Of a stretch of 64,000 bases of DNA, positions 8,651 through 15,721 are shown piece by piece; within the stretch, counting starts at the first letter, position 1; the number at the start of each line of letters is the position of its first letter. The notes below the pieces were generated by a model. That model saw nothing but the letters and a program-made list of their open reading frames with translations, did no database searches and was not told the origin of the DNA. Source of the DNA: Acidianus ambivalens (GTDB taxonomy: Archaea > Thermoproteota > Thermoprotei_A > Sulfolobales > Sulfolobaceae). Where the stretch lies: contig NZ_CP045482.1 of assembly GCF_009729015.1 (NCBI RefSeq), positions 1,236,001 through 1,300,000 on the forward strand, in the 5' to 3' direction. The translations under genes were made by a program, and so were the position numbers.

Positions 8651-10009
8651 ATGAGACTTGAATGGAGGAATGTTCTAGTCTCAGGGATGGGAGTTTTTAC
8701 TGATGGTTATAATCTTTATTCAATCTCTCTTGCATACTATTTTATTTCCTCTTCTTTTCATTTTGTTAATCTTACTTTAGGTCTCATAATTGCTTCGTCG
8801 TATTACGGTGCAGCATTATCAGCATTGCTCTTTGGAATAATAGCAGATAAACAAGGCAGGAAAATAATGTATGGCATAGATACAGCGTTAATGACCATAG
8901 GTGCTTTATTACAAGCATTCTCAGAAAATATTCCAGAATTATTCGTATCAAGATTAATACTTGGAATGGGAATAGGCGCAGATTACGTTCTTTCACCGAT
9001 AATAGTTGCAGAAAATGCTAGAGCAGAAAATAGAGGCAAACTTATGGTTATAACGTTTGCTTTCATGTGGGGATTAGGCGCAGTAGCTGCAGCATTTGTA
9101 GAACAAATGTTAATTCTTTTACATTTGCCCTCTTACATAATTTGGAGAATTGTACTAGGATTCGGTGCTGTTCCTGCTTTTTCCGTAATTTTCCTAAGGA
9201 GAAGAATATACGAGACTATATTATTCGTAAGTAGAGTAAAGCCGTTGGAAAAAGATATTAAAGGAATAGAAAAAGAGCTTGGTAAGAAACTTACAATAGT
9301 CAAAGATACGACTCCTTTCATAAAAAGGCTAAAATCTTCTACTTTGCTTATAATCGCTTCTTCCATTTTGTGGATGCTCTATGACATGTATTCCTCAACT
9401 TTTTCGGTTTATGGACCTATAGTTATCGCAGGTAATCTAGGTATTTCTGCTATAGAATTTACTTACATTGCACAATTTGCAGCTGGAATTCCTGGTCAAT
9501 TAATATGTATGAGCACTATAGACAAGGTAGGAAGGAAACCTTTAATAGTAATCGGATATGCTGGAGTATCTTTCTGGTTAATGATGTATTTTCTCTTACT
9601 TTACGATCCTTCTCTTTTTGGTTTACATATAGCAATTCCGCCTAATCCCTTATATGCGGCGAAGTCGTTAGTAGGAGAAGCAGCCTTACTAGGTTTTACT
9701 TTCTATCTTTTAAACTATTTATTCTCGGCCATAGGTCCAGCCTCAATAATAGGCTCTGCTATGGTAACCCCAGAGATAGTTCCTACGAAAATTAGAGGTA
9801 CCGGCCAAGCTATTAGCGTTAGTGCAGATAGATTATCAGCAGCATTAGTTTCTACAGCATTTCCTTTATTATTAGCTAAATATGGATTAGCTACTATGAT
9901 AGGAATATATTCCTTAATAGCTTTAATTTCAAGTATAATTACTTTGATTTTCATTCCTGAAACAAAGAGGAAAGAATTAGAAATGATTGAAAAAGTAACT
10001 AGTAGCTAA
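8651..10009 (+). CDS. MFS transporter, sugar/phosphate:proton symporter-like
   Basis: A 452-residue, twelve-helix carrier. The N-terminus FTDGYNLYSIS matches the D-x-Y pattern seen in helix 1 of the phosphate:H+ symporter and sialate/metabolite groups. Motif A is GIIADKQGRKI and its second copy is STIDKVGRKP, followed by a PETK motif near the C-terminus (FIPETKRKELE), the classic sugar-porter ending. A large central loop joins the two halves. It probably imports a sugar, organic acid or phosphate with protons, well suited to an acidophile. Substrate is not resolved. It is a single gene with its own TATA box and no tight neighbours. Confidence 0.8.
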   Translation: MRLEWRNVLVSGMGVFTDGYNLYSISLAYYFISSSFHFVNLTLGLIIASSYYGAALSALLFGIIADKQGRKIMYGIDTALMTIGALLQAFSENIPELFVSRLILGMGIGADYVLSPIIVAENARAENRGKLMVITFAFMWGLGAVAAAFVEQMLILLHLPSYIIWRIVLGFGAVPAFSVIFLRRRIYETILFVSRVKPLEKDIKGIEKELGKKLTIVKDTTPFIKRLKSSTLLIIASSILWMLYDMYSSTFSVYGPIVIAGNLGISAIEFTYIAQFAAGIPGQLICMSTIDKVGRKPLIVIGYAGVSFWLMMYFLLLYDPSLFGLHIAIPPNPLYAAKSLVGEAALLGFTFYLLNYLFSAIGPASIIGSAMVTPEIVPTKIRGTGQAISVSADRLSAALVSTAFPLLLAKYGLATMIGIYSLIALISSIITLIFIPETKRKELEMIEKVTSS

Positions 10010-10072
10010 GAAATTTAAAAATTTTTTAAGGAAAAAGTTGATATATTCAAGTATTATATTCTACCAATGCTT

Positions 10073-10078
10073 ATATAT
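10073..10078 (+). promoter_or_regulatory. TATA box supporting the start at 10102
   Basis: TATATA is centred 26-27 bases before the second ATG (10102) but only about 20 bases before the first (10096). In a leaderless gene this favours the second ATG. Confidence 0.45.
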
Positions 10079-10101
10079 TTTAAGTCTATAAGCGAATGCA
10101 T

Positions 10102-10416
10102 ATGGAACCATTCTATTTTAAATCGTATGATAGAGTAATAGGCATTGCACACGACGTTAAGGAATTAGAGAAAGAGATGGAAAGGCTATCTAAAGAAGAT
10201 CCTGCTGCATTAGAATACCATCTAAGGGAGGGCCACATAGTTTCTTGGCTGAACTACATTGGTGAGAAAGGATTAGCTGAGATGTTGAAAGGAGTTACCG
10301 CGCCTAAGGAGGCTTTGGCTAGGATAAAGGAATATGAATTACTAAAGGATTCAACGCAAATACTTCCCAAAACAAGTAAGAAAGAGAAGAGAAAGAAATG
10401 GTATGAGAGAGAATAA
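10102..10416 (+). CDS. DUF5752-like small protein upstream of elp3
   Basis: A 104-residue soluble protein starting MEPFYFKSYDRVIG. The pattern FYF near the start, a helix with KELEKEMERL, then LEYHLREGHIVSWL and a conserved-looking LAEML matches the small DUF5752 family as I remember it. The C-terminal tail is very basic (KKEKRKKWYERE), which suggests contact with nucleic acid or membrane. The function is unknown. It sits 33 bases upstream of elp3 on the same strand, so it may be co-transcribed with that tRNA-modification gene. An ATG two codons upstream (10096) is the alternative start. Confidence 0.6.
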   Translation: MEPFYFKSYDRVIGIAHDVKELEKEMERLSKEDPAALEYHLREGHIVSWLNYIGEKGLAEMLKGVTAPKEALARIKEYELLKDSTQILPKTSKKEKRKKWYERE

Positions 10417-10449
10417 GATATTTTATTTTGAATATAAACATTTTTCTTT

Positions 10450-11859
10450 GTGCTTAAAAAACCAGTTAGGACGATTTCTGGCGTAGCTCCAGTTTCTATA
10501 ATGACTCATCCACATAGGTGCCCTCATGGTAAGTGTATTTTTTGCCCTGGAGGAGTTGAGTACAATACTCCTCAAAGTTATTATGGTAGAGAACCTACAT
10601 TGATGAGAGCTATAGAGAATAATTTTGATCCCTATTGCCAGGTCAGATCTAGACTAGAGCAATACTTTGAGAATGGCCACTTTCCTAATAAGGTAGAATT
10701 AATTATAATGGGTGGGACGTTTCTTTCTTTGCCTTTAGATTACCAAGATTGGTTTGTTACTAACGCATTAGAGGCAATGAATAATTTCCCTAAAAAGAAA
10801 GAGAGAGGCAAATTTGTGTATCTAGAGGAAGCGCAACTAAGAAATGAGACTGCTCAAATTAGATGCGTTGGAATGACTATAGAAACTAAACCTGATTGGA
10901 GCAAGGAATGGCATGCTAACCAAATGCTTAGGCTCGGTGCAACTAAAGTTGAGTTGGGAGTTCAAACAATTTATGACGATATACTTAAGAAGGTCAATAG
11001 AGGACATACAGTTAAGGATAGTATCGAATCTACTAGAATATTAAAAGACTCAGGATTTAAGATAGTGTATCATATAATGTTAGGCTTACCTGGAGCTGAT
11101 CCAGATAAGGATTTAGAGACGATAAAAGAAATTTTTACTAATCCAGATTTTATGCCTGATATGTTAAAAATTTACCCTACTCTCGTAGTTGAAACTGCTC
11201 CCTTAGCAGAGTTATGGAAAAGAGGATTGTATACTCCTTATGATACTGATACTTTAGTTGAAATAATTTCTGAGGCGTACCGTTACATACCAAAGTGGGT
11301 AAGGATTATGAGAATACAGAGAGATATCCCAGCAAACATTATATTGGCAGGAAATAAGAAGGGAAATTTAAGAGAACTAGTTGAGAAAAGAGCTGAAGAA
11401 AAGGGAATAGAAATTAAAGAAATAAGGTATAGGGAAGTTGGAGTTGCCTGGCTACATAGGAAGATAAAACCCGATAGAATATCCCTACATAAAGAAATTT
11501 ACGAGGCAAGTGGAGGTACAGAAGTTTTCTTATCATTCGAGAGCGATAATGGACTTATAATAGGCTATCTGAGGTTAAGGAAACCAGGGAATTCGCATAG
11601 GAAAGAAATTGATGAGAAGACAACAATTGTTAGAGAATTGCACGTATATGGAGAAGAAGTACCTATAGGTGAAAAGAAAGATGAAGCTTATCAACATAAG
11701 GGTTACGGTTCTGCTTTACTCAAAGAAGCTGAAAGAATTTCATTAGAGGAATTTGACGCTAAAAAGATTCTCGTTCTTTCTGGCATTGGAGTAAGGGAGT
11801 ATTATAGACAAAAAGGGTACATAAGGTATGGGCCATATATGGCTAAGCAGTTAGCGTAG
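10450..11859 (+). CDS. elp3: Elp3-type tRNA uridine(34) acetyltransferase (radical SAM + GNAT)
   Basis: A 469-residue enzyme starting at a GTG codon. Near the N-terminus the sequence CPHGKCIFCPGG gives the C-x4-C-x2-C type cysteine set of the Elp3 radical SAM domain, preceded by the conserved VAPVSIMTHP. A central barrel follows (EGMTIETKPDW-like, LGVQT). The C-terminal GNAT acetyltransferase domain (about residues 355-469) has the acetyl-CoA loop YQHKGYGSALL. Archaeal Elp3 alone makes the cm5U base at wobble position 34 of tRNA. The length and start fit other archaeal Elp3 proteins. The 3' end overlaps the convergent thiI gene by 17 bases. Confidence 0.95.
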   Translation: MLKKPVRTISGVAPVSIMTHPHRCPHGKCIFCPGGVEYNTPQSYYGREPTLMRAIENNFDPYCQVRSRLEQYFENGHFPNKVELIIMGGTFLSLPLDYQDWFVTNALEAMNNFPKKKERGKFVYLEEAQLRNETAQIRCVGMTIETKPDWSKEWHANQMLRLGATKVELGVQTIYDDILKKVNRGHTVKDSIESTRILKDSGFKIVYHIMLGLPGADPDKDLETIKEIFTNPDFMPDMLKIYPTLVVETAPLAELWKRGLYTPYDTDTLVEIISEAYRYIPKWVRIMRIQRDIPANIILAGNKKGNLRELVEKRAEEKGIEIKEIRYREVGVAWLHRKIKPDRISLHKEIYEASGGTEVFLSFESDNGLIIGYLRLRKPGNSHRKEIDEKTTIVRELHVYGEEVPIGEKKDEAYQHKGYGSALLKEAERISLEEFDAKKILVLSGIGVREYYRQKGYIRYGPYMAKQLA

Positions 11860-13246
11860 GATTCTTTAATGCGAATGCATTATATCCCATCTTTTTGAGT
11901 CTATATGCAAGGTCTCCGCTAACTACTCCTTTCTCGCAATATAAGATATATGTCTTATCTTTACCCGTTTTTAGAACAAAATCCATAACTTCCCAAGGAT
12001 CAAGTCTTATGGCATTGGGTAGATGAATTTTCTCGTATTCCTCTTCTTTTCTAAGGTCAATGATAACTGTATTTTGTAATGATGTAGGTAATTTGTCGAG
12101 ATATATCTGAACGTTATAATTCTCAGTCTGCATTTGTTCGCTTTCTTTAAGAGTCTCCTCAACAGCTTCTTTTAGTGCTTCATCTATTTTTTCTATTTCT
12201 TCAATTGTTACTTTAGTTCTAGGCTTATGAGAGAATAAAGCACAATATTCTGGAACCTTTGTTGAAAGCTCGAATGTCCCTATTTCTCTAGCTAATTTTA
12301 CTATCTCGTCCTTATCAAAGCCTATTAGAGGTCTAAGAAAGAGTAGGTCTATTTTGTGCTGAAGCCCACTGAGAACAGAAAGTGTTTGAGAAGAAACTTG
12401 ACCTAAAGATTCTCCTGTAACTATTGCTTTAGCTCCTATCTTATCTGCGTAATTGATTGCTATCAAGTAGAGTGCTCTTTTAAATGCCACTGACCAGAGT
12501 CTAATGTCCACTTTCTTCATTATAGCTTCCATTATTTTTCCACAATCTACTATGAAAACTCTAGGAGTGTAACCTTGTGACCATTCTTTTATCTTATCTA
12601 TTACTTTCATGATCGAGGATAGATTATTAGGTCCTGAGATATTACAATGCAGAATATCTAACGCTACACCTCTTTTCATTATCATCCATGAAGCTACAGG
12701 AGAATCTATTCCTCCGGACACTAAAGCTAAGGCTTTTCCTTCAGATCCTAGGGGTAATCCTCCTGGTCCTTTAATAATCTCGTCGTAAAAATAAGCCTCA
12801 TTTTGTCTTATCTCTACGAATACCTCTACTTCTGGATTTTCTAAGTCTACTTTGCCGTTAAATCTATCGGCAATTCTTGCTGCAGCTTCTATTGAAGTAA
12901 AATCGTGTTTTCCTACTCTTCTAACCCTTATTGCAAATCTTTTTCCTTCAATTTTATTCTTCCATAATTTTTCAGCAAAATCTATAATCTCATTTAAATT
13001 TTGGAAAGTTATTTTCTCGGCAGGACTTACAGATTTTACCCCAAATACTTTAGATGACGAAATTTTTAGGCAATCTATATTGCCATAAAGGTAAATTCTA
13101 CCTTGTCCTTTTTCAGCTTTTACCTCGCCACAATTGAAATAACTTGCAGAAGCTTTTAAATTATCAATTAGTAACTTCTCTAATTTTTTCCTTACTATAT
13201 CGCTCTTTACCCCTATTTCATCATATCTTACTATTAGAAGTTTCAC
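11843..13246 (-). CDS. thiI: tRNA 4-thiouridine synthase ThiI with C-terminal rhodanese domain
   Basis: A 467-residue protein with three domains. An N-terminal ferredoxin-like/THUMP region (about residues 1-165) binds tRNA. The PP-loop ATPase starts with ALVSGGIDSPVAS (about residue 178). A C-terminal rhodanese domain (about residues 365-467) has an active-site loop YCEKGVVS, matching the CDRGVMS loop with catalytic Cys in bacterial ThiI. It activates U8 of tRNA with ATP and transfers sulfur to form s4U; some members also serve thiamin synthesis. Many archaeal ThiI proteins lack the rhodanese domain, so its presence suggests persulfide delivery as in bacteria. It is convergent with elp3. Confidence 0.93.
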   Translation of the reverse strand: MKLLIVRYDEIGVKSDIVRKKLEKLLIDNLKASASYFNCGEVKAEKGQGRIYLYGNIDCLKISSSKVFGVKSVSPAEKITFQNLNEIIDFAEKLWKNKIEGKRFAIRVRRVGKHDFTSIEAAARIADRFNGKVDLENPEVEVFVEIRQNEAYFYDEIIKGPGGLPLGSEGKALALVSGGIDSPVASWMIMKRGVALDILHCNISGPNNLSSIMKVIDKIKEWSQGYTPRVFIVDCGKIMEAIMKKVDIRLWSVAFKRALYLIAINYADKIGAKAIVTGESLGQVSSQTLSVLSGLQHKIDLLFLRPLIGFDKDEIVKLAREIGTFELSTKVPEYCALFSHKPRTKVTIEEIEKIDEALKEAVEETLKESEQMQTENYNVQIYLDKLPTSLQNTVIIDLRKEEEYEKIHLPNAIRLDPWEVMDFVLKTGKDKTYILYCEKGVVSGDLAYRLKKMGYNAFALKNPTLTA

Positions 13247-13291
13247 TTGTTAAACTTCGTGTTGAACTTAAAACGATTTTCTCAAATATTT

Positions 13292-13654
13292 TCATGTTAC
13301 TAAGTCCGCTACCTTAATCATATTAAAGTATTCGTCCCATAATTTTTCGTCTTTTCCGTTCTTTAATTTCTTAACTACTACTACATTACATGAATTGGAC
13401 AAAAAGCATATACCAGTAATATAACCTCTGTTTAATATTTCTTGGTTTCTTTTCTTTATTTTTTCTCTTATTAGATGGAGATTTTTACAATCTACTTTCC
13501 TTACATAATATAAAATCCACTCATTATTTTCTTCTATTATATCAATATAAAAATTCTCTTTTATAAAAATTCTTATCCCTCTCTCTATATTTTCTATTCT
13601 CTCTATATGAAAGCCTAAGTCCTCGATAATTCTAGTTAAATCATTAATTTTCAT
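13292..13654 (-). CDS. Hypothetical protein, 120 aa
   Basis: I do not recognise this protein. It is a small soluble alpha/beta protein starting MKINDLTRIIEDLG, with alternating strands (IRIFIKENFYIDIIE, EWILYYV) and a basic helix (IREKIKKRNQE). The segment ICFLSNSCNVVVVKKL contains two cysteines. The pattern looks a little like a small nuclease or restriction-type fold, but I see no catalytic D/E-x-K set that I could defend. It lies between thiI and the SWIM gene, on the same strand as both, with about 45-base gaps, so it may belong to that transcription unit. Codon use and composition look native. Confidence 0.6.
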   Translation of the reverse strand: MKINDLTRIIEDLGFHIERIENIERGIRIFIKENFYIDIIEENNEWILYYVRKVDCKNLHLIREKIKKRNQEILNRGYITGICFLSNSCNVVVVKKLKNGKDEKLWDEYFNMIKVADLVT

Positions 13655-13700
13655 CTGATACGATTTATGGATAGAGAAATTTAAGTATTATTGTCTAAAA

Positions 13701-13955
13701 TCATCTTTTTACAGAATTCTCGTTTCTTTTTACATGAGTCATATAAAATAAATATAACTTTACTGCATGAGGACAAAGAGTACTTCCACAACTACATTCG
13801 CTCTCAACCATTTTGCTATTTACGACTTTTATCCTCACTTTATGGAATCCTACAATACACTTAGCCGGTACTAGGCCCTCTATTATCCTACCCCCTGGTG
13901 TATCTTTTATGCTGAGTATTCTAGTCATAACACTATATGTTATAATGCTATACAT
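13701..13955 (-). CDS. Small SWIM zinc-finger protein
   Basis: An 84-residue protein with the segment SECSCGSTLCPHAVKLYL. This fits the SWIM pattern C-x-C-x(n)-C-x-H, which binds one zinc and is found in proteins that handle DNA or partner with recombinases. In archaea, small SWIM proteins related to eukaryotic Sws1/Shu2 have been described, so a role in recombination is possible but not shown. The start ATG overlaps the end of the upstream gene by 8 bases (the ATG lies inside its last codons), indicating coupling. A second in-frame ATG ten codons later is the alternative start. Confidence 0.65.
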   Translation of the reverse strand: MYSIITYSVMTRILSIKDTPGGRIIEGLVPAKCIVGFHKVRIKVVNSKMVESECSCGSTLCPHAVKLYLFYMTHVKRNENSVKR

Positions 13956-14289
13956 TCATATGCTTTTTCTCTTCCTCTAATATTTTCTTTAGCTCTCCTT
14001 CAATTACAAAATTTTTCTCATAAAATCTAATTGCATTAGTTTCCACGAATCGTATTACCTTTTTAACGGCATTATATCCAAGTAATGAAGTTAAAATCCC
14101 AAATATGAAAAGTGTATAATAAGTTGGCTTTTCTAGGATAGATCTTCTATATTTTCTAAAATAATTCCAATGAGATTGCTCGTCCTCAAACGCTTCTTTA
14201 AAATGCGTTGTCTTATATCTGACATAATACGCTCTAGCTAATCCAGAAGCTCCTGCTTCGCCAAGTAATGCTAATAGATACTTATCCAT
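13948..14289 (-). CDS. Minimal Coq7-like (ferritin-like) diiron protein
   Basis: A 113-residue protein. Its carboxylate and histidine residues fall in the order of a Coq7-type diiron site: E11 in LLGEAGAS (compare HAGE in Coq7), E37-x-x-H40 in EDEQSH, a lone Glu in helix 3 (E83 or E91), and E107-x-x-H110 in EEEKKH. A hydrophobic helix (about residues 56-76) could lie in the membrane, as in Coq7. Coq7 hydroxylates a quinone ring using O2. Coq7 proteins are usually about 170-200 residues, so this one is very compact. The family assignment rests on motif order only, with no search. It is translationally coupled with the SWIM gene. Confidence 0.6.
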   Translation of the reverse strand: MDKYLLALLGEAGASGLARAYYVRYKTTHFKEAFEDEQSHWNYFRKYRRSILEKPTYYTLFIFGILTSLLGYNAVKKVIRFVETNAIRFYEKNFVIEGELKKILEEEKKHMNV

Positions 14290-14434
14290 AGGTAGATCTT
14301 TTTTCTAGATAAAAAATACTTTTATTAAATATCATTTTTCACTCGTAAATATCTAAGATGCTTGGGATGTACTTTTGTTAAAATATATTTGGAAAAGAGT
14401 TATAATGTACGATGCAAAAATATATACGATATAA

Positions 14435-14725
14435 ATGGAGATTACAGTTTTTGATAAAGACTTGCAAAAGAGGATTAATGACGCTATTTATTATATTAGT
14501 GCTTTAGCAGTTTCAAATAGAAGTGCTAGAAAGGACTTATTAAGATTGAGAAAAGAACTTAAAATTCTTAAGAAAGTGATTCAAAAAGATTATATTTCTT
14601 ATGATGATACTATCACTATAAAGGGTGAATTTGGAGTAGTATTAATTTCTCTCTCGATCCTTTCTCAAAAATACAAGAGAATTAAAAATCAACTTGAACA
14701 CATTCAAGATTTACTCCTAACTTAG
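14435..14725 (+). CDS. Hypothetical helical protein, 96 aa
   Basis: I do not recognise this protein. It is nearly all helical and strongly charged: a helix with KDLLRLRKELKILKKVIQ at about residues 33-50 has heptad-like leucine spacing typical of a coiled coil. A hydrophobic helix (GVVLISLSILSQKYKRIKNQ) and a second amphipathic helix follow. No domain or catalytic residue is evident. It stands alone between two divergent AT-rich gaps of about 130-145 bases, which hold only TATA-like sequence. It may form an oligomer or bind a partner. Confidence 0.5.
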   Translation: MEITVFDKDLQKRINDAIYYISALAVSNRSARKDLLRLRKELKILKKVIQKDYISYDDTITIKGEFGVVLISLSILSQKYKRIKNQLEHIQDLLLT

Positions 14726-14851
14726 CTTTACATTTTTAATTTTGTTTTAGTTAAATTATTAAATATTTAAAAACGTATAACCTCATATTTTTATATTTTT
14801 AGCCCATGATTTATGAAAAGCTTATAGGATAATGTTTATAAATATATTATT

Positions 14852-15721
14852 GTGTTTGTGTATTACCTTATAGAAGCGATATTATCTATTCTAGGCTTTT
14901 ACATAGGGAGCGAGCTAATTGTAAAAGGAGGTAAAGAAATAATACACCAAGGTTTCATGCTTGGTGCTCTTTCAGTGCTACCAGAATTGATAGTTTTAAG
15001 TAATTTACTATTTCATAAGAATTTTTATTTGGCCTTATCCTCATTTTTTATAACCGCTCTCACAATTTATACTCTAGGTGTTGCAATAGTAAATGTCTCA
15101 GTTTTTCTAAAATGGAGAAAGAGAAGAATTAGTATAGTTAATTTCGAAGAAAGAAGAATTATTCTAGTAATAATGGGTATTTTATTATCAATTTTTATTC
15201 TACAAAAAATAAACCTAGAAATAGGTATTATATCACTTTTTATACTGAGTTATTATTTAATACTTAGACTTCATGAGGTCAAGTTCTCAGTAAGATCTTT
15301 GCTTTTCATGCTTTCTGGAATTATGATTCTTTGGATCGCTTCAAATAATTTAGTTTTCATGTCCTCAAAATTCTTGCCTTCGTGGACATTCACGATCTTC
15401 TTATTCCCTATTGTACTTAATATACAAGATATAATAGTGGCAATAAAGGGAAGCTTATCAAGTCCAGAATTAGGGCCTCAAATGACTTTGAGTTTTATAG
15501 TTGAGACCATAATTCTGAGCGCATTCACGTTAAGTTTAGCTGGACTTCTAGGAGGATTTGAAGGAGTATTTATAGGTATTAATTACTCTCTTCTAGCTTT
15601 AATACTAGTTAGTGTGACGATGTTCATATTATTTAATAATAATAATCTATCTATAAAGGAAAGTATAGTGTTACTATCTATGTATTCCTTAGTGCCAATA
15701 TCTATTTTATTACACGCTTAA
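14852..15721 (+). CDS. Degenerate Ca2+/cation antiporter-like membrane protein
   Basis: A 289-residue membrane protein with about ten helices, starting at a GTG. The first half has GSELIVKGGKEI followed by MLGALSVLPELIVL. The second half has a related segment QDIIVAIKGSLSSPELGPQM. These look like the alpha-1 and alpha-2 repeats of the CaCA exchanger family (G-x-x-L-P-E-L), in which the Glu residues bind Ca2+ or Na+. The first repeat keeps PEL; the second is poorly conserved (the expected T-S-x-P-E region is changed to FPIVLNIQD). Either the ion site is altered or the protein has a new role. The stop overlaps the convergent AAA gene by 4 bases. Confidence 0.55.
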   Translation: MFVYYLIEAILSILGFYIGSELIVKGGKEIIHQGFMLGALSVLPELIVLSNLLFHKNFYLALSSFFITALTIYTLGVAIVNVSVFLKWRKRRISIVNFEERRIILVIMGILLSIFILQKINLEIGIISLFILSYYLILRLHEVKFSVRSLLFMLSGIMILWIASNNLVFMSSKFLPSWTFTIFLFPIVLNIQDIIVAIKGSLSSPELGPQMTLSFIVETIILSAFTLSLAGLLGGFEGVFIGINYSLLALILVSVTMFILFNNNNLSIKESIVLLSMYSLVPISILLHA

